In this document: one piece after another, positions 51,429 to 60,800 of the stretch
How positions within the stretch are numbered: position 1 is the first letter of the stretch
How the letters are laid out: every line of letters begins with the position of its first letter
Source of the DNA: GCA-2693325 sp036343635
GTDB lineage: Bacteria > Latescibacterota > UBA2968 > UBA8231
Assembly (NCBI GenBank): GCA_036343635.1
Contig: JAYYVF010000017.1
Coordinates: 17,621-81,620, forward strand
Length of the DNA stretch: 64,000 nt
Direction: 5' to 3'
Program-made: the position numbers and the translations under genes
The notes under the pieces: model-generated
Database searches by the model: none
The model's input: the letters and a program-made list of their open reading frames with translations, nothing else
Told to the model about the DNA's origin: nothing

Positions 51429-52478
51429 ATGGCCGAAAAAACGGTCGGTATACTGACAGGGGGTGGGGATTGCCCCGGACTTAATGCAGTTATTCGTGCT
51501 GCAGTAAGAAAGGGTATCACAAGTTATAATTATCGTTTCAAGGGCATCCAGAAGGGTTGGAAGGGTATGATGGAATGTGACTGGGAGCCGCTAAGTCTCG
51601 ATGAGATTTCTGGTATTTTGCCAAAGGGTGGAACAATCCTAGGGACTTCTCGCACAAATCCTTTCAAGCAAGAAGATGGTGGGGATATCGTGATCGAGAA
51701 TATGCGGCGGATGAAACTCGATGCCCTTATTGCAATTGGAGGAGAGGATACACTCGGAGTTGCTAGAAAACTTCACTCTCTGGATGTTCCAGTTGTCGGC
51801 GTACCTAAGACGATTGATAACGATTTGAGTGGTACGGATTACACTTTTGGTTTCGATACGGCTGTAAACATCGTAACCGAGGCAATTGATCGTATCCATA
51901 CCACTGCTGAATCCCATAACCGAGTGATGGTTATTGAGGTCATGGGCCGGCATAGTGGATGGATAGCGTTGCATGCCGGGCTTGCCGGTGGCGCAGATAT
52001 GATTCTAATACCCGAACAGAAGTATGCCATTGATGAAATTATAGACACGATAGAGCAACGCCATGCTCGAGGTAAAGATTTTTCAATAGTGGTTGTTTCA
52101 GAAGGCGTTGTTATTCAAGAAAAGGGACAAGATGGCGAATTCATCGTGCAGGAATCAGGTCTTGATGATTTCGGACATGTGAAATTGGGAGGCGTTGGTC
52201 AACTTGTATGTGATGAGGTTGAGAAACGTACGGGCTTTGAGGCAAGAGTTACGGTTCTTGGACATTTACAACGGGGTGGTACGCCGACCGCATTTGATAG
52301 GGTTCTGGGAACAAGGTTTGGTATTGCTGCCATTGATTTGGTTAAAGAAGGCAAATCCGGTCAAATGGTTAGTTTACAGGGTAATGAAATTGTACCGATT
52401 CCACTGTCGGACGCGGTCGATACTCTCAAAGTTGTCGATCAGGAATTTTATGATATAGCCCGTGTATTTTTCGGTTAA
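51429..52478 (+). CDS. 6-phosphofructokinase, mixed-substrate (group III) type, possibly PPi-dependent
   Basis: The 349-residue protein has the phosphofructokinase motifs GGGDCPGLNAVIR, IGGEDTLG, PKTIDNDLSGT and VMGRHSGWIAL, characteristic of the actinobacterial/mixed-substrate group. In ATP enzymes such as E. coli PfkA the corresponding positions are Gly104 and Gly124. Here they are Asp (GGED) and Lys (PKTIDND), residues known to block ATP and favour pyrophosphate. It may therefore use PPi and run glycolysis reversibly. GGAGGAAAG lies 6 nt before the ATG. pgk, tpiA and secG follow on the same strand. Confidence 0.87.
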   Translation: MAEKTVGILTGGGDCPGLNAVIRAAVRKGITSYNYRFKGIQKGWKGMMECDWEPLSLDEISGILPKGGTILGTSRTNPFKQEDGGDIVIENMRRMKLDALIAIGGEDTLGVARKLHSLDVPVVGVPKTIDNDLSGTDYTFGFDTAVNIVTEAIDRIHTTAESHNRVMVIEVMGRHSGWIALHAGLAGGADMILIPEQKYAIDEIIDTIEQRHARGKDFSIVVVSEGVVIQEKGQDGEFIVQESGLDDFGHVKLGGVGQLVCDEVEKRTGFEARVTVLGHLQRGGTPTAFDRVLGTRFGIAAIDLVKEGKSGQMVSLQGNEIVPIPLSDAVDTLKVVDQEFYDIARVFFG

Positions 52479-52486
52479 ATAAGGTA

Positions 52487-53689
52487 ATGGCTAAAGTTAA
52501 TCTTCGGGATGTAAACATAGGCGGTAAGAGAGTACTTGTTCGTGTAGATTTTAATGTGCCTCTTGATGGTAATCAGCAGGTGTCTGATGATACTCGAATA
52601 CTTGCTGCAATACCGACGATTGAATTTTTGCTTAGTCACGGTGCCGCTGTTGTGCTAATGTCACATTTAGGACGCCCCAAGGGACAGCGAATTGCTGAAA
52701 TGTCTCTAGCCCCTGTTGCTTGTCGCTTAACGGAACTACTTGGTAAACCTGTTTGTATGGCTGCCGATTGTATTGGCGAAGAGGTCTCAAGTCAGGTTCG
52801 AAAACTTGAACCGGGGCAAATAATACTTTTGGAGAATCTCCGTTTTTATAAGGAAGAAGAATCTAATGACGAAGAGTTTTCTCGTGCTTTGGCCGATCTG
52901 GGTGAGGTATATGTGAATGATGCATTCGGTGCAGCACACCGGGCCCATGCGTCTACAGAAGGTGTTACCCATTACCTTAGTCCATCATTGTGTGGGCTCT
53001 TGATGGAAGCAGAGATAACTTATTTACAGGACGCACTACAAAACCCTGCACGACCTTTTGTCGCTATTTTAGGTGGAGCAAAAATTTCTGGGAAAATAGA
53101 AGTGATTGACAATCTTTTGGACAAGGTTGATACGCTGATAATAGGTGGAGGGATGTCTTACACCTTTTTTAAATCTATGGGTCTGGAGATAGGTAATTCA
53201 CTGTTGGAAGAGGACCGGCTTGATGTTGCCAGGAAAGTGATAGATAGATGCCAGGAACAGGGAGTAGATTTGTTACTGCCGACTGATATAATTGTTGCTG
53301 ATGGCTTTAGTGATTCAGCTCAAACCAGTGTCGTGCCCCGAGAAGATATGCCAATAGGTTGGGAAGGGGTGGATATTGGACCAGAAACACGCAAATTATA
53401 CTCAAAGAGAGTTGCTAAAGCCGGTACGGTTATTTGGAATGGTCCGGTTGGGGTGTTTGAAATACCAGCGTTTGCGCATGGGACACGTGCTGTGGGAGAA
53501 GCATTATCATCAGCTACAAAACAGGGAGCTACTAGCATTATTGGTGGTGGAGATACTGCGGCAGCTATAGTTCAGATGAATTATGCCGATGCCATGACAC
53601 ATATTTCGACCGGAGGTGGGGCGTCGCTGGAATGTATGGGTGGGCGGATATTGCCCGGAGTTGCAGCCTTAACAGATAAGGAGGTGTAG
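52487..53689 (+). CDS. pgk: Phosphoglycerate kinase
   Basis: The 400-residue enzyme contains the PGK signature VLVRVDFNVPLDGN (~20), the substrate block SHLGRPKG, LENLRFYKEEE, and the ATP-binding GGGDTAAAI with STGGGASLE. It transfers phosphate between 1,3-bisphosphoglycerate and ADP in glycolysis. It starts 8 bp after pfk and ends 3 bp before tpiA, so the four genes form one operon. Confidence 0.97.
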   Translation: MAKVNLRDVNIGGKRVLVRVDFNVPLDGNQQVSDDTRILAAIPTIEFLLSHGAAVVLMSHLGRPKGQRIAEMSLAPVACRLTELLGKPVCMAADCIGEEVSSQVRKLEPGQIILLENLRFYKEEESNDEEFSRALADLGEVYVNDAFGAAHRAHASTEGVTHYLSPSLCGLLMEAEITYLQDALQNPARPFVAILGGAKISGKIEVIDNLLDKVDTLIIGGGMSYTFFKSMGLEIGNSLLEEDRLDVARKVIDRCQEQGVDLLLPTDIIVADGFSDSAQTSVVPREDMPIGWEGVDIGPETRKLYSKRVAKAGTVIWNGPVGVFEIPAFAHGTRAVGEALSSATKQGATSIIGGGDTAAAIVQMNYADAMTHISTGGGASLECMGGRILPGVAALTDKEV

Positions 53690-53692
53690 GTT

Positions 53693-54451
53693 GTGCGGAA
53701 GCCAATTGTAGCAGGTAACTGGAAAATGCATTTTGCCGCGGAAGAGGCAGTGGCATTAGCCGATCAGATTCGTTTGGAATTGGTCGATGAACCTGGTCAA
53801 TGTGATGTTGTCTTGTGTCCCACATTTACTAGTTTAAATTCTGTGAAAAATGTGGTAGATGGAACGAAGATAGGGCTTGGAGCTCAGAATATGCACTGGG
53901 AAGGATCAGGAGCCTATACGGGAGATGTGTCTGCTGAAATGATATTGACCAGCGGGTGTCGATACGTTATTTTAGGGCACTCTGAGCGTAGGCAGTATGC
54001 TTTTGAATCTGATGCGGATGTTAAGCGCAAAGCTGTTGCTGCTTTGAACTCCGGACTGATTCCGATCATTTGTGTTGGAGAGCGCTTAGAGCAGCGTGAG
54101 GCTGATCAGGTGGAGGAGATCGTTATTGGCCAAGTCGCGGCTGCAGTTGAGAATATCGATAAGGCTGAATTGAATCGCATCGTGATTGCCTATGAGCCGG
54201 TTTGGGCAATCGGGACAGGACGAACTGCCACCGCTTCTCAGGCTGAGGAAGTGCATGCTCTTATTAGAGGATTCTTTGTAAACCATGCTGGTATTGATGT
54301 AGCTGAGCAGATTCGATTGCAGTACGGGGGTAGCGTAAAGCCCGACAATGCGGAGGAACTTTTTTCACAAAAAAACATAGACGGTGGGTTAATCGGCGGG
54401 GCAGCGTTGCAGGCCGATAGTTTTGTAGACATCGTCAAGGCGGCAAAATAA
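53693..54451 (+). CDS. tpiA: Triosephosphate isomerase
   Basis: The 252-residue barrel has NWKMHFA (catalytic Lys), YVILGHSERR (catalytic His), VIAYEPVWAIGTG (catalytic Glu, loop 6) and YGGSVKPDN. It interconverts DHAP and glyceraldehyde-3-phosphate. The start is GTG with GGAGG located in the end of pgk, and the stop is followed one base later by secG. Confidence 0.97.
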   Translation: MRKPIVAGNWKMHFAAEEAVALADQIRLELVDEPGQCDVVLCPTFTSLNSVKNVVDGTKIGLGAQNMHWEGSGAYTGDVSAEMILTSGCRYVILGHSERRQYAFESDADVKRKAVAALNSGLIPIICVGERLEQREADQVEEIVIGQVAAAVENIDKAELNRIVIAYEPVWAIGTGRTATASQAEEVHALIRGFFVNHAGIDVAEQIRLQYGGSVKPDNAEELFSQKNIDGGLIGGAALQADSFVDIVKAAK

Positions 54452-54452
54452 A

Positions 54453-54863
54453 ATGATTGATGTATTGATAATGATAGTTCATGTGGTGGTGTGCCTGTTT
54501 TTGGTTGGTGCTGTACTTCTACAGTCTGGTAAAGGTGGTGGTATGGCAGGAGCGATAGGCGGCGGTATGGCTTCGTCTTCAGTGCTCGGTGGTCGGACGG
54601 CGACTACATTTTTGACTAAGGCAACAACAATTTTAGCTACGGTATTTTTTATTAGTTGTTTAATTCAAGCCATAGCCTTTCAGCAAAGCCAAGAAGGCCC
54701 AGCAACAGCTACTGAACGTATGATTCAGGAAGGTGAATTGCCACCGGTGGTGCCTTCTCCGATAGGCGGAGGATCATCTTCGTTGTTGGGAACACCTGCA
54801 GAGGAAGCCTCGCCTACGAATTCAATTTCCCCTCCTCCGGCAGACGAAAAGACAACAGACTGA
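54453..54863 (+). CDS. secG: Preprotein translocase subunit SecG
   Basis: The 136-residue protein has two membrane segments (~3-24 and ~58-76) around a cytoplasmic GKGGGMAGAIGGGMASSS loop that is the SecG hallmark, then ATTFLTKAT. It assists the SecYEG channel. The C-terminal extension (~80-136) is Pro/Ser-rich and longer than in E. coli. The tpiA-secG order is common in bacteria. Confidence 0.92.
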   Translation: MIDVLIMIVHVVVCLFLVGAVLLQSGKGGGMAGAIGGGMASSSVLGGRTATTFLTKATTILATVFFISCLIQAIAFQQSQEGPATATERMIQEGELPPVVPSPIGGGSSSLLGTPAEEASPTNSISPPPADEKTTD

Positions 54864-54875
54864 TTTTTGCGAAAT

Positions 54876-54960
54876 GCCGAAGTGGTGGAATTGGTAGACA
54901 CGCTATCTTGAGGGGGTAGTGCCTTCGGGCGTCGGGGTTCGAGTCCCCGCTTCGGCACCA
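54876..54960 (+). tRNA. tRNA-Leu (GAG)
   Basis: The class II tRNA has a 7-bp acceptor stem, a D arm with GTGG, a 5-bp anticodon stem (CTATC/GGTAG) with loop TTGAGGG (anticodon GAG), a long variable arm, T loop TTCGAGT and an encoded CCA ending at 54960. It reads CUC and CUU codons and is 12 bp after secG. Confidence 0.95.
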
Positions 54961-55010
54961 TAAAACAACAGGTCTCTGTTGGTTTGTTTGACAGAGACCT
55001 GTTGTTTTAT
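54960..55010. terminator. 20-bp-stem bidirectional terminator
   Basis: Arms 54960-54979 and 54991-55010 are perfectly complementary over 20 bp around an 11-nt loop. The first base of the left arm is the last of the tRNA-Leu CCA, and the right arm overlaps the reverse-strand amidohydrolase stop codon. It has T-rich ends on both strands. Confidence 0.85.
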
Positions 55011-55774
55011 GTAAACCGCCACGATTCAAATGCACTTTTACCAAAAATCCAACCAAGTTCGTCCTCACTTAGTCTAGAAAGATGTTTCATTGGGAACTCA
55101 AGTGAGTGCTTGTAGCCTTCGCGTGTAGTTACTGGCGGATAATCACTACCCCACATGATGCGCTGTGGACTAAATGCTTCCAATGTCATGTCTGCAAACT
55201 GAGGTACACTTTCAAATGGGTAGGGAAGTGCACAGAATTCTCCGAATCCTGGCAATTTTATACTGAGTTGTTCGTGTTCGGCCAACTCAAGCACTTTCGT
55301 GAATAACTTTACTGTCTCTGGAGCCCCATTTGTTACTCCTGCAAAGTGTTCGATAATAATGTGTAGGTTCGGATATCGTTGCAGCACTTCCGCAAACTCT
55401 TCGCTTAGAAATGTTTCGGGAGATCCTAGTGCACTTACTACCAAATCTAATTGGTTCGCAGTAGACCAATGGGCCAGAGGGTTTGAAGTTTGTGCCCGCG
55501 AAGAGGCCCCAAGTCGTATTCCCACAATTCCTTGTTCCGCCCATTTGTGAATGCTATCGCCTTCGTCGTCAGGACTCACCAACATCGCTGAGGCGAAACA
55601 ATTCGGGAACTTATTTATACACTCAATGTGGTAACTATTATCAAATTCGCCTCCATGTTGAATAAGAACGGCTTTTTCGACCTCCGTTTCTCTCATATGA
55701 TATAGCAGAGATTCAATAGGTTCATATTTGTGTAGTCCGGCATGGCAGTGTGTATCGATAATCATTTTTTTCAA
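55007..55774 (-). CDS. Amidohydrolase-family (TIM-barrel) protein
   Basis: The 255-residue amidohydrolase 2-type protein has the metal motif DTHCHAG (HxH) at the start, HHH-like positions in IIIEHFAG and the metal Asp in IMWGSDYPPV near the end. Relatives are decarboxylases and lactonases of organic acids. A small size and no signal peptide place it in the cytoplasm. Its stop lies inside the terminator that also ends tRNA-Leu. The substrate is unknown. Confidence 0.83.
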   Translation of the reverse strand: MKKMIIDTHCHAGLHKYEPIESLLYHMRETEVEKAVLIQHGGEFDNSYHIECINKFPNCFASAMLVSPDDEGDSIHKWAEQGIVGIRLGASSRAQTSNPLAHWSTANQLDLVVSALGSPETFLSEEFAEVLQRYPNLHIIIEHFAGVTNGAPETVKLFTKVLELAEHEQLSIKLPGFGEFCALPYPFESVPQFADMTLEAFSPQRIMWGSDYPPVTTREGYKHSLEFPMKHLSRLSEDELGWIFGKSAFESWRFT

Positions 55775-56020
55775 ACTCCTACTGTATAGGATAGTTGTTA
55801 TTGTTGGGTTTCAATTTTGCGAAACTACTTGACTACTGACTTTTATATTGGCCATAATGGGAACATAGGTTTTATATGTTAATCGAATAATCACAGTATT
55901 TTGAGTTTTTCATTTTATTAATAATAAAGGCATCAAATTTTTTAGGAAATAGTGCTTCATAATTGCTCGGAGTTAAATATAATTTATGCATTTCATCAGA
56001 GGAAACTAAAAACGGGAAGC

Positions 56021-56530
56021 ATGCACTATTTTATTCTATTTACATTGTTTGCATTTCTAACATCATTCTCTGTGTACAAGATTATACGAATGAAACTTAC
56101 AAACGATGAGGCTTTAAAACTCTCAACTTTTCGGCTACATTTTTTTTTAATGGCTTTTTTGATGGCAATTTGTATGTTGCTCTTTTGGTGGTTTCAACTT
56201 ATGGAATTAAGAGGCTGGCTCGGTCCTTTGGTAGTTATTGTTGTGAATTTACTTGGCTTCATTTTGAGTTATACATGGGCTCGACCCTCAACAAAGTTTG
56301 ATTCTGCATCAAAATCGGTGAGGGTCTACAATATTTATTTTCGTGGACAAAGATTAGGAGCTGTCACTCGAAATGATTTTGATAAACTTATGGCACTAAA
56401 TCTATTGAAGAGGCAACAAACCGTAGAGCTTGTAGATGACTATGAAGCCCAAGCCAGGAATAAGGGTGTGACCGTCTCTCTCTTGAGTAATAGTGAGGGG
56501 ACAGAAAGATTGGTTAAAGTCGAAGAATAG
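56021..56530 (+). CDS. Membrane protein of unknown function
   Basis: From the ATG at 56021 (site GGGAAG) the protein is 169 residues. Three hydrophobic segments are visible (~2-20, ~43-62 and ~68-90), followed by a soluble C-terminal ~75 residues that include YNIYFRGQRLGAVTRNDFD and a Val-rich VTVSLLS end. I recognise no family. The gene is alone, convergent with the Trm112-like gene. Confidence 0.55.
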   Translation: MHYFILFTLFAFLTSFSVYKIIRMKLTNDEALKLSTFRLHFFLMAFLMAICMLLFWWFQLMELRGWLGPLVVIVVNLLGFILSYTWARPSTKFDSASKSVRVYNIYFRGQRLGAVTRNDFDKLMALNLLKRQQTVELVDDYEAQARNKGVTVSLLSNSEGTERLVKVEE

Positions 56531-56536
56531 CGGTTA

Positions 56537-56785
56537 TTAGTTGAGAGGAATTGCTTCGTCAATAAGCATGATCGGGATACCGTCATCGATAGGATATAAA
56601 AACGCTCCATCTTCACGAATAAGCCCACCGTCGAGGGGACCTTCAACAGTATTCCCTCCCCGATTCGTAATCTCTCCTTTTTCGATTTTCTCATTTAGCT
56701 GATCTATGATCGTTTGTTCGGCCATATGAACGGGTGTTTTGTTTTCTGGGCACGCGAGTATTTCTAAAAGCTCTTTGTCGATCAT
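56537..56785 (-). CDS. Trm112/UPF0434-family small protein
   Basis: The 82-residue protein begins MIDKELLEILACPENK, the characteristic Trm112p-like start, and contains DGAFLYPIDDGIPIML, the typical end. Family members in bacteria partner with methyltransferases or are uncharacterised zinc proteins; here only one Cys of the usual CxxC remains, so zinc binding may be lost. The ATG 56785 fits the family better than the longer frame to 56848. Confidence 0.78.
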   Translation of the reverse strand: MIDKELLEILACPENKTPVHMAEQTIIDQLNEKIEKGEITNRGGNTVEGPLDGGLIREDGAFLYPIDDGIPIMLIDEAIPLN

Positions 56786-57079
56786 AATCCGTTCACTTTC
56801 TTTTTGGTTGATAGGTAAAAAGATAGCTCTGATTGAGGTCATGAACAACCCCGATAAAATAGGAATATATTTCCTCTATTGAGAAAATATATCTGTACCG
56901 GAAGATGTTGTGTCCCACCAATTACAAAACAAACAGACATACCATATTTTTTAAATATTTAAAAAACAACATTTTATGATATTTATTGCGAATCAGTTTT
57001 AGTCAGGCCTAATAGTTGCGTAGTTGGATGTCGAAACAGGCATCGGGCCTGTAGGATTTCATTTCTTAGGGGTTACAAA

Positions 57080-57382
57080 ATGAAAGATACCGACACGCGA
57101 GCAAATGTAAGAAACGAGCGTTTGGCTAGTATTGTCGAACAATGTTTAGGGAGTCAGGCGGCTTACAAACTTTTTGACATGCTATCCTCCATTTCGGACT
57201 TGGATAAGCATTCAAAATCTAAGTATATGGAACTTGTTCGAGATTCTGGCGAATACAACGATGAAGAGATTGATGCGATCGAGCGGCTGATAGCTAGTGG
57301 AGCCGCGAGTTATTTTAAAGACGTGATCGACCAGGTAAGGGAAGAACAGGTTCAAAGAGAAATAGAAGCGCTAGTCGGATAG
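57080..57382 (+). CDS. Small helical protein of unknown function
   Basis: The 100-residue cytoplasmic protein (TTAGGGG site 7 nt before ATG) is rich in charged helix: MLSSISDLDKHSK, YNDEEIDAIERLIASGAASYF and REEQVQREIEAL. I recognise no family or motif. It lies divergently from the Trm112-like gene and upstream of the reverse-strand L28 gene. Confidence 0.5.
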   Translation: MKDTDTRANVRNERLASIVEQCLGSQAAYKLFDMLSSISDLDKHSKSKYMELVRDSGEYNDEEIDAIERLIASGAASYFKDVIDQVREEQVQREIEALVG

Positions 57383-57439
57383 TAGAATATTTACTGGATT
57401 ACTCTATTTCTTTATTTTTTGCTTGGTTACATCATGATT

Positions 57440-57667
57440 CTACAAAGAGATACCTTCATCTTTCATGAACTGTTGGATTCCCTTTTTGTTCAGAGTACGC
57501 AGTGCCCGCACAGAAAGTTTCAGCGTTACCGATCGGTTTTCTTCTGGGATATAAAGACGCTTAGTAATTAGATTCGGTTGCTGCACTCTTTTTGTTTTTC
57601 GTTGCGAGTGGCTTACCTTGTTTCCTACTAAGCCTTTTTTGCCTGTTAAACTACATCTACGAGCCAT
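57440..57667 (-). CDS. rpmB: 50S ribosomal protein L28
   Basis: The 75-residue protein has MARRCSLTGKK at the start, the KVSHSQRKTKRVQQPNL block and LKLSVRALRTLNKKG near the end, all standard for L28, a large-subunit protein. A GGAGAA site and a consensus-like promoter (57694-57722) precede it. Confidence 0.95.
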   Translation of the reverse strand: MARRCSLTGKKGLVGNKVSHSQRKTKRVQQPNLITKRLYIPEENRSVTLKLSVRALRTLNKKGIQQFMKDEGISL

Positions 57668-57693
57668 ATTACTTCTCCTGAATTAAGAAGCCT

Positions 57694-57722
57694 AAGATAT
57701 AGATGGTATCAAAATCCGTCAA
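57694..57722 (-). promoter_or_regulatory. Sigma70-type promoter of rpmB
   Basis: On the reverse strand TTGACG and TATCTT are separated by 17 bp, placing transcription start near 57687, about 20 nt before the rpmB ATG. Confidence 0.65.
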
Positions 57723-57752
57723 GGGTCCTTCTTGACAAATCAGCTTGTAAAT

Positions 57753-57781
57753 TTGACTTTAAAAACAGGCTTGATTTTTAT
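57753..57781 (+). promoter_or_regulatory. Sigma70-type promoter of the PorU gene
   Basis: TTGACT and TTTTAT are separated by 17 bp; the ATG is 66 bp downstream. A second TTGACA at 57732-57737 lies just upstream. Confidence 0.55.
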
Positions 57782-57847
57782 GTGGAGCCACAAATTGTCC
57801 TTCAGTTTGTCGTGTCCATTAGATAGTGATCTATAGAGAAAATAAAT

Positions 57848-60800
57848 ATGGCTTGGTGGAGTTTTGTTGCGTTTCTTGGAATAATAGTGTCTCCTCTGCA
57901 CGCGAAACTATCTGTGTTAATTGAAGGAGATCAATTTCTTTCCCTAGAGTACAAAAAAACTGTAGAGCGGCCGGATACAATGGGTGCTTCTGTTTTAATC
58001 GGAGTCCCGCCATCGGGTTCTGCAGATATCGCCGAGGTTCGTATTTTCGATTCTAATAACTACCAATTACCTCATATAGATTGGGTACCTTTTGTTGGTA
58101 TTGATGATGAAGGAATGTTACGGCGTCAACGGGTGATGAGAATGGCCATAGATCAATCACTCTTGGCTATGGCTTATAGGATTGAAATTGACATTCATTT
58201 CTCTTCTACGGTAGTGACGAACGTCAAAGATCCAATGGCTGAAACACTCTACAACAGTGTTTTAGTGAATCCCAAACAATCTAGAAGCTGGCGTCTCCCT
58301 CGTCCTAATCAATTTGTTAGTAAGCCGATTCAAGATTCCGAAACTACTTGGCTCCGTATAAGAGTGCGTGATAATGGTATGTTTCGTGTTACGGGTCAGG
58401 ATTTGGTAGATGCAGGTGTATCACTCGAAAGTGTTGAGGCCAGCACATTCCGATTACATTATGGTGGAGGACGTCCTCTGTATAGAAATAGACCATCTGT
58501 TCCAGTACAGCGTGAAGAAGTGGGTCTGATCGTTGAAGATGGGGGAGATGGTAGTTTTGATAATAAGGATTTCGTGCTCTTTTACGGAGAGGCTGCCGAA
58601 CGTTGGATTTATAACGAGAAAGAAAAATTGTTTGAATGGCTGAGTAATGAATATACATCGTATAATTCTTTCTGGCTAGGTTTTGGTGGTGTAGATGGAT
58701 TGAGGGAGGAGCGTGTGAGCGTTAATCCTAAAGGGCCGGGAACAATAAATCCTAAGAGTTATCGTGTCCGAGTTCATCTTGAAGATGAACAGTTTGTTCT
58801 TTATCAGACTTACGGAATTAAATCGGGTTATACTTGGTATGCAGAAGATTTTCGCGGCAATGCTCGTAATTTTCGTTTCCTGGTAAGTGATCCAATTGCT
58901 GCACCGGTAGATATGCGTTTTGGGTTTATTGGAATTGGAAAGAATCGCCCCAGTTTTAATGTAAAATGGAACGGAGATGAGGTAGGCGAGATTGTTTTTA
59001 AAACAAATAGATTTATCGAGAAACATGTAACGAGTGAAGTTGGGCCGATCGAGGGATTAAATGAGCTCGGGCTTTTTCATTCGGGGGATCCCACAAGACT
59101 TAACTGGCTCGAGGTTGAATATAGCCGAGGTTTTACGGCTGAACGCGGTTTGCTTGATTTTCATTCTCCTCAGATAGGATCATCTGCTGAATATGCTCTG
59201 TCCGGATTTTCTGGAGAGAAACCTAGGCTGTTTGAAGTTTCATCAGAATTGGCTGAGGTAGTCGATTTTGAATTTGATATTGATACAGGTAATCTGACAT
59301 TTCGGGATGAAGGCCGGTCGAAACCGGGACACTTTATTGTAGGCGCGGCGGCAACTTGGAAAAGTCCCTCAAAAATCGAATTGGATACTCCGAGTAATTT
59401 ATTGTCTCGAAATAATGAGGCAGATTATATTGTTATTTATCATGCAGACTTTGATCGTGCTGCTAACCGATTGGCTGATTGGCGTGCCACTGATGATAGT
59501 TGGGGGACTCCTCCAATCACTATGGCTATTGATATTCAGGATGTTTACGATGAATTCTCGGGTGGAATGCTCGATCCGGCAGCGCTAAGAAATTTTCTTT
59601 CTTACGCAGAGAGTAACTGGCGTCGCCCGCCGATGTATGTATGTCTTTTGGGAGATGGGTCATATGATTACAAGAATAACTCAGGTACTAGTCTGGGTAA
59701 TTGGATCCCGGCATACCAGGACGGAGATAGTACATTCGAAGAATGGTTTGTATGTATTTTGGGCAATGACGATTTGCCTGACATGGCAATAGGTAGGCTT
59801 CCCGTCAAATCGGCAGTTGATGCGGATCGTTTAGTTGACAAGATAATTCGATATGATAGCGAGGCAGAAGTAGGGTCTTGGCAGGGCAGAGCGTTGCTGA
59901 TTGCTGACGACATTTCAAATCCCGATAAGCCATCAGATACGGAGCCATACTTTGTATACGATAGCGAATACATGACGAATTTTTTCCCCGAAGAAATGGA
60001 TATAGAAAAACTGTATTTGGGTTTGTTCCCGCTTGAAGGGCAAGGGAAGCCACGAGCGAGAGATCAGTTTATTCGACAATTCAACGAGGGGGCTCTTTTG
60101 GTGACATACTTGGGTCATGGAAATCCGGACGTACTTGCCCACGAGCAAATGTTCCGCGTTTCCCGAGATCTAAACGAAATTAATAATGGTCGGCGTTTAC
60201 CCCTTTTTTACACTGCAGCGAGCCAAGTGGGTGTTTTTGATGATCCTGTAAAGACATCAATGCCTGAGGAGTTGCTTAATTTGGCTGATGGGGGTGTTAT
60301 CGGGATGATCTCTGCGACTAGAGTTGGTTATCATATGAGTAATGTGATGTTAGCAGAGGCATTTCATGATCGAATGTACCGTAGTGGAAGAGAAGGAGTT
60401 CCTGTTGGTTTGGCCCTTATGGAGGCTAAGCCTATTTCTATAGAAAGGCTTGATGTGGAGGATGCGGTTTCTGTACGAAATATTCGTAGATACTCTCTAT
60501 TTGGCGATCCATTTCAGAGAATGGCTTTGCCTCGTTTCCGTGTAATTCTCAATGTTCAGGAGCCAATGCAGGCTTTAGGGTTGGTCCAAATTGTTGGTAA
60601 GATCGTTGATGAGAATGGGATATTGGTAAATGATTACACCGGGTCGGTACGCATAAGGGCTTTTGATTCCTCTGAATTGAGTTTACTTGATGGTGTTCGT
60701 TACAGACAGGTTGGAGCGGATCTTTTCCGTGGTTTTTATTCAGTTAATAGTGGTGTCTTTAGCGCACAGTTCCGCGTTCCTAAGGATATCACTTATGGTG

